A stretch of DNA of 64,000 nt from Clavelina lepadiformis (taxonomy: Eukaryota > Chordata > Ascidiacea > Aplousobranchia > Clavelinidae): the NCBI RefSeq assembly GCF_947623445.1, contig NC_135248.1:14517820-14581819 (forward strand). Reading direction: 5' to 3'. Position numbers and translations under genes: made by a program. Of the stretch, positions 10,206 to 19,989 are shown piece by piece. The stretch's first letter is position 1; every line of letters begins with the position of its first letter. Under the pieces are notes generated by a model. That model ran no database searches, was not told the origin of the DNA, and saw nothing but the letters and a program-made list of their open reading frames with translations.

Positions 10206-11451
10206 ATATAGTTATATCGTATATGAGGTCCATTTACTTCTTTACACATTGCAACTAAAATCCTTCGATAAAAAAAACGTTAAGTTTTAATCATTTACCG
10301 GCCCTGAAATGTTTTTGAAAGTCCGTGCTTTGGTTCGTTTTCGTTGATTGAATGACACTACAGCTGTAGTTTGTGAAGAAGCTGTGATGGGTGCCACCAC
10401 GATGATGATGTTTAAGGATCGATTTTGAAAGGATATCTTTTTGCTGATGACGACATTATAGTAATTTTCAGCCGTAAACTTGCGACAACAGTTTAATACA
10501 GGTTGGTGTTGTTACAATGTATGAGATAACCAAAGCCCATCGTGGACAACTAAAATTATCAATTAAAACATGCCATTTTGGATTACTTTGATAAACAAAT
10601 TTATTTGAATAAAGCTTACGTTGCATGTTTCATTATAGCAAGAAATAATCTCATATACATAAGCAAGGTAACACTGAAGCAAGCAGACAAAACAAATCTC
10701 ACATGAATGAATTTACAAAGACAGCCACCATAATGTAATTTGATATATGAATAATAAGATGTCGCCTATTTTCGGATAAAACATGGAATGACTTTTGCTG
10801 TGCTTGAATTAGTCTCAAAACTTGTCTGATAAAGTATTTGTGTTAATTGGAAATGGCTCTAAAAGCCCTTCATGAATTCATGGCCGTTAGATAGAAGAAG
10901 ACAATAATTAGACATAAGACAATTAATAACTACAGATGCGATTATTTAAAAATACTGCTTTTTAAAAAAATGAAGATTTATTGTGAGCATATATTTGCCA
11001 ACGTCATGTACGTATTGCCGATAATGATTCATGCTGTTTTTGCATTGCTGCTGCATTGGCATTCATGCTGCTTGCTGGTTGAGTAAGAAAATATTTATAC
11101 CAACAGATTACAACCGCATATTCTGGTTTGCCACAATCAAATGCCCCAAGCAATCATAGCATAGCTGTGATTAATAATGCCACTTTTTAAAATTTGAATA
11201 CAATGGCAGAAAGATAGAATTCACAATAAAAAGATATCAAGAACAAATTTAACAAAATCCTGTCCTTACAATGCATTTTACCAATTAACGTTATGGGAAA
11301 GTTTAGCTAGAAAATAGTTAAATTAGCTTATTGTGATCATAATATGTAGTTTCATATAACTACAGTTCTCAATACTATGTAATTGCATGGGTTCAGTAGA
11401 TAAATATTCTCTTCAAATGCAAGTTATAAAACTGCAAAACGTCTCTCACAA

Positions 11452-12447
11452 CTAGGCTTGTTTTGGAACGTGGATTTCAGCAAATCTTTGGCTGCAAAGC
11501 TTCTCGAAATTGAGTGGACATGGCAGGTTCTTGAAATTCTTTTCATTTTTCTTTTCATCTTCGTAAAGCAACGGATGATTTATCACAGCATCATCGTCAG
11601 GAACTAAAAAATAAACGTAGGAGTGACGAGTCAGCTTCTGCCTGACTTCCTCTTCCGGTACAACCACTCTGTGCTCTTTCGATTTCAACTGACCACACGA
11701 AAGAAGATTTAAGCTGTCTCCTATGTTGATTACGATGGCATTTTGCAGAGGAACAGCGTCAATGAAGTCTCCATTGTGTTCCAACTGCAACCCTCCGACA
11801 TTATCTTGAAATAAGAGTGTGAAAGTTCCCCAATCTGTGTGCGCTCCAAGACGAACCCGACTAGCTTTCAGATTATTATCCGTTGCAGATCCATAATAAT
11901 TCAGACGCATTGCGGAGTTATTACTGTCATTATGAAGATTGCGGTGATACTTTTTCAAGTTACTTTCTTCTTTCAGTTCCATTCCCATAGTTAGTGAGTC
12001 CATGATTCTTTCTGCCAGTTTCCTACCAGTGGCCATGAACTTCTTTGTAAAATCCAAAATTCCAGGACAGATGTCTTCAGGTAACTTGTCGGGATGATTA
12101 AAAACAGAATTTCCATCAAAATTGAAAGATTCCTTAAAATCACCAACTTTGCCATAGCCAGCTTCCTCTCTGCCCAAACCAATATATCCAAACGCAATGC
12201 TTTCCTCCATCGAATACCGCTGCTTTTGGGATAACTGCAATCTGAAGAATCTGTTTGTAATTTCTTGTGCTTCCGCCAAAAGCTGAGGATCAACGCCGCT
12301 GTTTGTCAGGTAAACAAACCCAAGCGCGGAGAAAGCGTCGACTAACTCTTTGCCAGCATTGTAAAGATCTTCTTTTTTCAGTTGTTGGTCGCTCACGTGT
12401 AATCCACATGAGTTGTAATCAACCACTGGTATTACTCCGACAGACAT
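11452..12447 (-). CDS. 2-oxoglutarate/Fe(II)-dependent oxygenase, isopenicillin-N-synthase-like, left copy
   Basis: The 331-aa intronless enzyme has the family fold order: an N-terminal DIOX_N-like part (IPVVDYNSCG, ALGFVYLTNSGVD) and a C-terminal double-stranded beta-helix. Visible active-site residues are the iron triad H203-x-D205 (LGAHTDWGTF) and H259 (KEHRV), the 2-oxoglutarate-binding R274-x-S276 (RHS), and NYYG at 183-186. Length fits the family (about 300-360 aa). The substrate cannot be told from sequence. It differs from the right-arm copy at about 20 of 331 residues, none of them in the catalytic set, which suggests both are under constraint. An intronless gene in an intron-rich genome points to a retrocopy or a gene gained by transfer. 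About 230 bases upstream of the ATG are also shared between arms. Confidence 0.9.
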   Translation of the reverse strand: MSVGVIPVVDYNSCGLHVSDQQLKKEDLYNAGKELVDAFSALGFVYLTNSGVDPQLLAEAQEITNRFFRLQLSQKQRYSMEESIAFGYIGLGREEAGYGKVGDFKESFNFDGNSVFNHPDKLPEDICPGILDFTKKFMATGRKLAERIMDSLTMGMELKEESNLKKYHRNLHNDSNNSAMRLNYYGSATDNNLKASRVRLGAHTDWGTFTLLFQDNVGGLQLEHNGDFIDAVPLQNAIVINIGDSLNLLSCGQLKSKEHRVVVPEEEVRQKLTRHSYVYFLVPDDDAVINHPLLYEDEKKNEKNFKNLPCPLNFEKLCSQRFAEIHVPKQA

Positions 12448-12975
12448 AATGCTAAAACGATTTTCTGTTATTGAACAACATTTTACACTTTGAGATATTA
12501 AAATACTATTTCATCCTAATTTATATTTTAACAAATGTAGCTTTCCAATAATGTTCATTTTAATTAGGTCTACATGTTAGTTTTATGATTACAAGTGTTT
12601 TGGGGATATATTATTAGATGTCTTTTTATTCTGATTGTTGCGTAGTTATCTTCATGTTATCCTTTCAAAATTCAATAGATTCAGAAGTAGACCACAAAAA
12701 AGGTTAAAGTAACTTCCGCAAGTTATAGTTTATTACCGAATGTCGTTAATTTGTTTTAGGTGGGTAATTAACTCAAAATCACCACTTAATAATTCTGCGG
12801 TTTTCTGTCTGTTTACTTTCAGCCATTTCTCAAATAGCCTTAACCACTCTTCCTGCAGTTATTTCGGCCTATTTAGATCACTAAATTTGTGTGGAATTCT
12901 AGCCGCAAGCTGCTTGCTTAAATACCTGCCTGCCTATCAGTAAAGCTGTTTATGGTTTGATCTGTATCTAACCTT

Positions 12976-14762
12976 TAAGGGTGCGATGCGTTTCGTTCAA
13001 TTGTGACGTATATAATTGCTCAGTATCGTTTCTTAACGTCACAAAACTCACTGATTTGGCACATTACCGACTGTAACTGGTTTTCCTTTGTGTTGGGCTT
13101 GCCCATTCTTTTTAATAAGTCACACACATTTTAAAGGTAGTAGGCTATTGAAGTCAAGCAAAGTTACTGCGCGTTATAGTTTCCTTTTTTATGGACTGAC
13201 TGCTGTAAAATCGACCCAGCATCTGCCACCCATGCAAGGCACGGATGGTTTTTATAGTGTTTGCTCATCAAGTATGTTTTGCCTCGTCAGCAGTTTAGTT
13301 TGTTGCAATTGTTGATCATTCGTTTGCGTTGCGTCGTTGGCATCCTATAAAGCACTGAGTATGGCGGTTTGCTTATGTTAGTTATTGACCGTAATTTTTC
13401 CCCAAAGAACTTTGTCTTTGGGTATAGTTTTGCAATAGTTGCATTGTAAGAAGTAATTTCCGGTTTCCACTTAATTGGTCCTGAACCTTGCCATGGATAC
13501 TACACAGCGATTCTCTATCTTACAGTGTAATGCAAAGTGACTTGGTAATTAGGCCTACAATTTATAGGCCATTACACAGGAACGAAAAGTGATGACTTTC
13601 ATGGGCTACGACAACTATAGCGGCCCTGCGCAACGTAGATGACGTTAAATTAAACCAATACGACTATAGACGTTTAAGCTATTTGGTTTTCTCGATTTCC
13701 TGAGATTGTAGTTGGGGTTGTTTCCTAACTTCTAGTTTCAATTTCTTCGATTTTCTAAAATTAGTGTGACGCATCACGGTTCTGTGCTTTCTTTGTGTTA
13801 ATCCAAACAAAAGCATTTAATCTGGTTTGCCGCATCACGTCTCACTGGTGAAGCAACTAACCACTGAAGCTTTGGAATTTTTGCGATTGTTTGAGCTTCT
13901 TCAAGCTGCAAGCAGCCATTTATTGCGGTGATTAACATCCGGTCCTACAAGCTGCTGAAACTTGGGCAATGATCGGGCCAACACGGCAAGTCATTCGTTT
14001 AATTGAGGTTTCTCGTTTAAACAATAAAGGAAGTGGGCCTATCCATTGCGGTGGTATAAGCTATTTCAAGAAGTTATTTACCAGCTATTACGCCAAGTGA
14101 AAGTGTGTTGGAAGTTACAGACAAACAATTCCGGCACAACTGGTTGTCCATAGCCGATGCGTGTATTGCAGGTACCAAGCAATGCGTCTTGTCATCATGC
14201 GCATCTCAATCGATGTCTTTGTTTCTGGCGTTCAGGGGCCAGCGCCAGAATTTAACCTATTTCACCACAATTTGATAGAATTCCATCCATCGAGAAACAT
14301 CGATTTCTATTTCTTTAAACATCCATTTCTTGGGTACTTGAGATATTTATTGTTATTTTAATCTAATCATGTCACTTTATATAAGTTTATTTCGGCTCTT
14401 AATACGCATGTTTTTAATGTTAGGAAACACGTCCTCTACATCTTCCAACAGTGTATTTGTGTTGTTTTGTCCTTAAACTCGTTAAAGTTAGAAATTAATC
14501 TGTCGGTTTGGTGGCCATGCTAACCGACCATCTTATAGTACAATTGCATTATTGCTATCTTGCATGTTTTAAGCCCTTGGGCTTTGCCACTTTTTCCTGC
14601 TCGTTACCTGTTTGTGAGCATAGCTTATTAGACCTATAGTTACATTATAGCGTATTATAGCTACTCTAGGCTATGGTGTTATAAATTTTTTAGATATTTT
14701 GCATTGATATTTCTTCTTAATTGTTTTAGATGAAATCTGGCAAATGCAGATTATATTAAATA
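12976..14762. other. Intergenic, nothing recognised
   Basis: AT-rich DNA between the inner edge of the left arm and the hAT terminus at 14,771. Short open frames here (for example 13,088-13,315) have no recognisable protein features and no splice context. I see no RNA gene or repeat. Confidence 0.4.
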
Positions 14763-14770
14763 GCCTAGAG

Positions 14771-15099
14771 CAAGGGTAGGGAACCATTTTAACTAAGGAA
14801 GCCATGAAAGCTACATATTTGTAATTGTATTTCCATCAGAGCCATGTCATATTTTTTAACACTTAATGCAACTAACGTGTGCATGTTTAAGCAAAACCAA
14901 CAATTTTAGGCGACAATGAATGTCTGAATTTACTCTTTAATATCATGGTTCTTACTTTTAATGCGTTATGAAAAATTACAGAAAAAGTTTTGCTCGTAAC
15001 AGTCGTGCTGAGAAATGCCTGCTCAGATTTATTTGCGAGCCAGATGCCGTCATCAAAAGAGCCATATCTGACTCGCGAGCCATAGGTTCCCGACCTCTG
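14771..15099. mobile_element. hAT-type nonautonomous element (329-base unit)
   Basis: The left end CAAGGGTAGGGAACC and the right end GGTTCCCGACCTCTG are imperfect terminal inverted repeats of 15 bases with 3 mismatches. The interior reads GAGCCAT...GCGAGCCATAGG, with subterminal inverted GAGCCATATCTG/GCTCGCGAGCC phrases. No coding capacity. The bases flanking this short version (GCCTAGAG and CCCTAACC) match at only 4 of 8 positions; the outer right end at 17,115 gives a better target duplication (see the composite entry). Confidence 0.6.
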
Positions 15100-15770
15100 C
15101 CCTAACCAAACAACCGTTTGATGACCATTTGATCATTTGAGCACTCTAGACCACGCTACTAGAGTACTAGACCACGCTAGCTAGACTCCCCGTCTAGACC
15201 GGCAAGGAATTAACACAGGTGAGTGGCTATACATTTTGCATACACAATCATCGAAACTTAGCTGAAATGCGTACAATGAATTGTAACAGGTACGGTTGAC
15301 TTTTGAGCAGTTATTTGCCAATTTGGCTTAAGTTTTTGTTTCGTGCAGTTTTTCATTTCTCTGTGTGTCCAATCATTTTTTATTTGTTTTATTTTATTTG
15401 TTTCTTTGTTTATTTATATTTTTACACACCGCACACTTAGGCAACTCTTGAGGGAAGTCCCAGGGCATTGTCGTCACGCTTAGCTAAGCGATGTCACGCA
15501 ATGTTGCTACAATTGCAAATTCGATTAATGCTTTAGCTATGCCTACAATTTCTAACTAAGTCTATTTTCGTTTTAATTTTTGAAGGCTAAGCTTACTTCA
15601 CAACATTGTCGGCATTCCTCTTTTCATCTTCCTACTGTAGCGTTTAACTACTACCATGGTGTTAATGCTCAAAGTTTGGTGTTTTAAGTTGATATTGCTT
15701 TGCTGTAGGCTTATGCCGTTGTATGTTGCTGTTTCCCTTATTAAAGATATCAAAACATTTTCTAAAGCAG

Positions 15771-15864
15771 ACAGAGCTGCGTGTTGACGACGACGAACCG
15801 GCATCAACGGAAGTTGGCGTCGCAAAAATGGGCGATATTCTTAGCAGTTCACCGGTCGGCCAAG
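15771..15864 (+). CDS. Isolated exon candidate
   Basis: Between AAAGCAG and G|GTCTGT there are 94 bases open in one frame, reading TELRVDDDEPASTEVGVAKM and then GDILSSSPVGQ, a coding-like composition. A possible upstream donor (AACACAG|GTGAGTGG) lies at 15,221. No further exons of such a gene could be found, so this is a weak call. It could be a remnant carried with the tRNA segment. Confidence 0.2.
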
Positions 15865-16162
15865 GTCTGTAGCAAGTTTTGACGTTCTTACACTAATCAC
15901 TAACTTACCTTATATAATTATCATCATATATATATATATATATAGATATAGTCATAAGTAAAACTAAAATTTATGAATTTCTTCACGTTTAAGGGGTCAC
16001 TTCCCAATAAAACGACAATTTTGATCCTGCAACACAGTGATTGTGACCGCATCGCACTCAATGCGTCATATTAAAAAAAGTAAAAATTTTCCGGTCCAAT
16101 GGGCATGTGACGTCGATGTGGAGTAGTGCGATTTTACTTATTTGCATTGAACATTAAGCACA

Positions 16163-16244
16163 GTTGTCATGGCCGAGTGGTTAAGGCCACAGATTTGCAA
16201 TATGTTGGGCTCTGCCCGCGTAGGTTCGAATCCTGCCGACAACG
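16163..16244 (+). tRNA. tRNA-Ser-like gene with an alanine (UGC) anticodon, probably decaying
   Basis: An 82-base serine-type tRNA with the long variable arm (GGGCTCTGCCC) and T-loop GGTTCGAATCC. The anticodon loop is TTTGCAA, which gives UGC, an alanine anticodon. The anticodon stem has a G-A mismatch (ACAGA/TATGT), and the acceptor stem has A7 opposite C66. The two stem defects suggest a pseudogene. If charged, seryl-tRNA synthetase would still recognise the variable arm. First unit of the array. Confidence 0.7.
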
Positions 16245-16320
16245 CGGAATTGAAATTATGTTTTCATAAGAGATTCGAAAAAAGTGCGATTTTATCTATT
16301 TGCATTGCAAATTAAGCACA

Positions 16321-16402
16321 GTTGTCGTGGCCGAGTGATTAAGGCGACAGATTTGAAATCTGTTGGGCTCTGCCCGCGTAGGTTCGAATCCTGCCGACAA
16401 CA
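16321..16402 (+). tRNA. tRNA-Ser (UGA anticodon), array copy 2
   Basis: Acceptor stem GTTGTCG/CGACAAC is fully paired. Anticodon stem ACAGA/TCTGT with loop TTTGAAA gives anticodon UGA (reads UCA). The serine long variable arm is present. The discriminator base is A, where eukaryotic tRNA-Ser normally has G. A TTTT pol III stop lies about 15 bases downstream. Exactly 158 bases after copy 1. Confidence 0.93.
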
Positions 16403-16478
16403 CGGAATTGAAATTATGTTTTCATAAGAGATTCGAGAAAAGTGCGATTTTATCTATTTGCATTGCAAATTAAGCACA

Positions 16479-16560
16479 GTTGTCGTGGCCGAGTGATTAA
16501 GGCGACAGATTTGAAATCTGTTGGGCTCTGCCCGCGTAGGTTCGAATCCTGCCGACAACA
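16479..16560 (+). tRNA. tRNA-Ser (UGA anticodon), array copy 3
   Basis: Identical to copy 2 over the tRNA body, including the A discriminator. The 76-base spacer on each side, with TATCTATTTGCATTGCAAAT upstream and TTTTCATAAGAG downstream, is also nearly identical. Confidence 0.93.
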
Positions 16561-16636
16561 CGGAATTGAAATTATGTTTTCATAAGAGATTCGAGAAAAG
16601 TGCGATTTTATCTATTTGCATTGCAAATTAAGCACA

Positions 16637-16718
16637 GTTGTCGTGGCCGAGTGATTAAGGCGACAGATTTGAAATCTGTTGGGCTCTGCCCGCGTAGGTT
16701 CGAATCCTGCCGACAACG
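16637..16718 (+). tRNA. tRNA-Ser (UGA anticodon), array copy 4
   Basis: Same body as copies 2 and 3, but with the usual G discriminator. All stems are paired, and the box A and box B promoters (TGGCCGAGTG, GGTTCGAATCC) are intact. Confidence 0.94.
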
Positions 16719-16794
16719 CGGAATTGAAATTATGTTTTCATAAGAGATTCGAGAAAAGTGCGATTTTATCTATTTGCATTGCAAATTAAGTACA

Positions 16795-16876
16795 GTTGTC
16801 GTGGCCGAGTGGTTAAGGCGACAGATTTGAAATCTGTTGGGTTCTGCCCGCGTAGGTTCAAATCCTGCCGACAACG
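16795..16876 (+). tRNA. tRNA-Ser (UGA anticodon), array copy 5
   Basis: Anticodon loop TTTGAAA gives UGA. Small differences are GGGTTCTGCCC in the variable arm and GGTTCAAATCC in box B. G discriminator. The D-loop has GTGGTTAAGG, as in copies 1 and 6. Confidence 0.92.
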
Positions 16877-16952
16877 CGAAATTGAAATTATGTTTTCATA
16901 AGAGATTCGAGAAAAGTGCGATTTTATTTAATTGCATTGAGCATTAACCAAA

Positions 16953-17034
16953 GTTGTCGTGGCCGAGTGGTTAAGGCGACAGACTCGAAATCTGTTGGGC
17001 TCTGCCCGCGTAGGTTCGAATCCTGCCGACAACG
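16953..17034 (+). tRNA. tRNA-Ser (CGA anticodon), array copy 6
   Basis: The loop CTCGAAA gives anticodon CGA (reads UCG), differing from its neighbours by two loop bases. Stems are complete and the discriminator is G. The array thus supplies two serine isoacceptors. No TTTT follows closely on the plus strand (GCGATTGTACTAGAG), so its terminator is unclear. Confidence 0.92.
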
Positions 17035-17123
17035 GCGATTGTACTAGAGTGCTAGAGTACTAGAGTACTCTATACTATATAGAGTACTATATAGTATATA
17101 GGTTCCCGACCTCTGGCCTAGGG

Positions 17124-19989
17124 TAATAATTAGAAGTAAAGATGCCGACATCTACGTAACTACTTGTTACTTGTTGATACATTTCTGATATCACATAAAA
17201 AAGTTGCCCAGGGGGGGTCATTTAAACTTTTCTGAAGTATTCTTCAAAATAGCTCCTTTGAAAGCTTAAAGTGACGCCACTGTGGGGATCATGTAGAAAC
17301 ATTGCAATAATTATATATATTGGCATTGCATAAAGTTTGATTTTTCTCCAGTCTAGATAATGTAATAATGTGCAAAGCTTGTAGCGTGCTGACATAGATT
17401 GAAGTGTTTCAAGTACCTTGTTTTCGTGGTGTAATATGCGACACGTGGTTTATGGTAGCAGGTATTGTTCTAGTATCTTTAATCACAAGCGTAGTTTCAA
17501 ACCAATATGTGATATAGTAAGTGTGTCAAGTGGTTTTTTTTGTAATGGTGTAAAGCGGTTTGAATGCTTTGTGAGAAAAAGGCTTAAATTGGAACTGACA
17601 CGTGATTATGGGCTGATTGGCTAAAAGCTGATTGGTCAATACTTTAGTATAAAAAGAAATGTTTTGTTTAAAATCGCTCTCTTGGAAATTCTCTCTTCTC
17701 TGAGTTATTTCCCTTGTTCTGCTAAATTGAAGTTATTACTGAATTACTATGAAAGTGGGATCATGGTGTAAATATTGCTAATTCGATACAACTTATTCGG
17801 ACAATATAACAACTAAACTTTATGAAGTTGGTGTTGATTTAAGAAGCAATAAATAAGACAGTAAAAAGCAACGGAGTCAAGATAACTAACTCGGAGTCAA
17901 CAGTTAGACTTGGCTTAGGCCAGTCTAGAAACCACACACCATATTCCCATACCACCATTATTTGTTGCCTTTCATCGTGCATGTTTCCTGCCATTGTGCC
18001 TCCATCGCATTTTCCTTGTCATTAATTGTTCGGGATTCGTGAACATGTTTTTATATACTGGTTCGTAGTATACATATTTTACCGAACGTTTCGCTCTGCA
18101 CTAGTAATGCCGAAAAATAAACAATAAAACAATTTTATGGGTTTAATGGCTGTGCTGGTTGTTGCTAGCAATTATTACATAAATTATAATTTTTGAACAC
18201 GTTCTAGTTTTTTTCAGTTTTACTACTTTTTTCCGTTCATGTGCGAATACTGCTAACAACTGGCTTGATTTTTTCATCACTACCACGCTTTTGACGATAA
18301 ATAAAATGATTGTTTGATTAAAAATGTTTCCCCAATTTTCCCAGCTCTTTCAGTGTCATTTCATAAATTATTATTTATTTCATATATGCCGATGCGCGTT
18401 CTTAGTTGTTTGCAAAAGATGGTCACGTGTCTGGACACTGCACAAAACGCAATTTTCTCCGATAACTAGCTCCTTTCAGAAAAACGAGTCTTTCCCAGAA
18501 GCACGAATGGTTGTCGCTGCCACATATATAAATCTGTAGGGCCCACTGTACTTCCGTTGTTTCTCTCTCGTGCTCAGTTACAAAAAAGAGTGAACTAACT
18601 GGTCAACATGGTCAATGATTTTTAGTAACTGACCTTGACAGCAAAACAAGCCAATCATAAAAACGTACATAGAGCGCAAAAAAGCGATTAATTGACGGCA
18701 TACACAAACTGGAACGTCTATGTGACATAGTGAAGCCGACGGCTGCTACACTGAGAATGTAAATCAGATTTGCTCTCTGATAAAAAGTTTTAACCTTAAA
18801 ATTTCATTTTCTTTCTGTTCACACTGCCAGATCCAGACGAGTCTTAGCCTATGTATATTTTGTTAGTTAGACTACTAATTGTATGGCAAAAGCTATCACT
18901 ATTTCACCAGGAAAATTAGTACATTTGAAGCCATTTTTCACAGTTTTACTTACACACTAGAAGTTCTTCAAATAAATCTTAAACAGGCGGAAAATAACCG
19001 AGGCTAGCCTAGGCTAGCTAAATTGGTTTGCACCCCATTCCATTTTTTTCTTTAGGAAAGTGGGGCACTTGAAGGCACGAGATGCGTCAACGTGCACGCT
19101 GAACATTTTTATTTTCACTCTAAATTATGATAAAGATACAAATAAAAGGTGGTTGTTTGCTCATCTGGAAAGTACGGTAGCTTTCGACCATAAATCGTGC
19201 GTGCACTGAATCCTCAATTTATTGTTTATTTGTTATAAATTGGTGTTTTAACAACCAGCTTATCTTTTTTGTTTTTATGAATTTGTGTGACGATAAAACA
19301 TTTTAGCATGCACTTTGTTGAATCTCCTGCATGCAGCTGCCACACTTGGCTACACTATGGGTTGTCTGAAAGCCAATCTGTAATAAAAAAAAGAAAGAAG
19401 TGACACTTTAATGCCCACCTTTACACCAAAGTTTGCGTTTTTTCATTGTAAATTTCTTTAATTTAATTTCAATTTCTCTCCAAAAACTGCTGTACATATC
19501 ACTCAGGCTCATTTTCGGGGTCTTTTTGTTAACGGACTTGCATATCATTGAGGTATTATTATGTCATAATTTAAGGTCTATTATACAAATGCACAACCAG
19601 ATGATGTCACAATTTGAGTAGCTAGGGTCTAGTATACAAAGACATCTGGAGTGCAAAACTATAAGAGACCCAATTTTCCCAATGTAACCACTTTTCTCTG
19701 ACAAGATCAGGTGACCGTGGCCTACTTCCAGTGAAATATAAATAATCACTTAGCAAACTGTCCATTCTGGGTTATATGCCATACAGACTTTTGTGATATC
19801 ATACAAAAAGATGTCACATGGCTTGTGTATTTTACGCATTTCATAAACTATGAGTAAGATCCATTGTCGTGTTTGTTCATCTTATGTAGGCTTAGCATAT
19901 TTTGTTATCTCATGTATCTTAGTCTTTCCTTATAACTAGTAGAAAATTTATGACTGAGATGATTATTGATTGATTAGTGCATAGTAAAG
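17124..19989. other. Intergenic region upstream of WAPL
   Basis: No convincing exon found. It contains a degenerate repeat near 19,585-19,640 (GCACAACCAGATGATG ... GAGTAGCTAGGGTCTAG) shared with 57,747-57,800. The 5' UTR and promoter of WAPL must lie at its right end; no clear TATA box is seen. Confidence 0.4.

Larger units (their letters stand above)
968..12975. repeat. Left arm of a large inverted duplication
   Basis: Read forward, this arm matches the reverse complement of about 46,855-57,525 in the same order. Correspondences checked by eye are: 968-1540 with 57,520-56,790; 1,810-2,130 with 54,990-54,640; 3,250-3,430 with 54,268-54,080; 6,780-6,975 with 53,990-53,800; 7,480-10,870 with 53,800-50,200; and 10,870-12,975 with 50,200-46,855. 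Noncoding DNA aligns as well as the genes, so this is a segmental DNA duplication and not only gene similarity. Homology stops near 968, where GGCCTCGGTGGC matches GGCTTGGGTGGC on the other side and then diverges. At the inner end it stops near 12,975. Boundaries are estimates, good to about 20 bases. Confidence 0.88.
14771..17115. mobile_element. Possible composite hAT element carrying a tRNA-Ser array
   Basis: The last 18 bases of the 329-base hAT unit (15,082-15,099, ATAGGTTCCCGACCTCTG) recur exactly at 17,098-17,115. The octamer after this outer end is GCCTAGGG (17,116-17,123). It matches the octamer before the left end, GCCTAGAG (14,763-14,770), at 7 of 8 positions, as an 8-base hAT target duplication should. 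Between the two right ends lie six tRNA-Ser genes, bordered on both sides by CTAGAGTACTAGA-type repeats. The simplest reading is that the tRNA array sits inside a 2.35 kb hAT derivative. Alternatively two elements, one reduced to a terminus, flank it by chance. Confidence 0.5.

Noticed and set aside
16163-17034. CRISPR-like regular array
   Set aside because: The 158-base period is explained by tRNA-Ser genes plus constant spacers, in a eukaryotic context.
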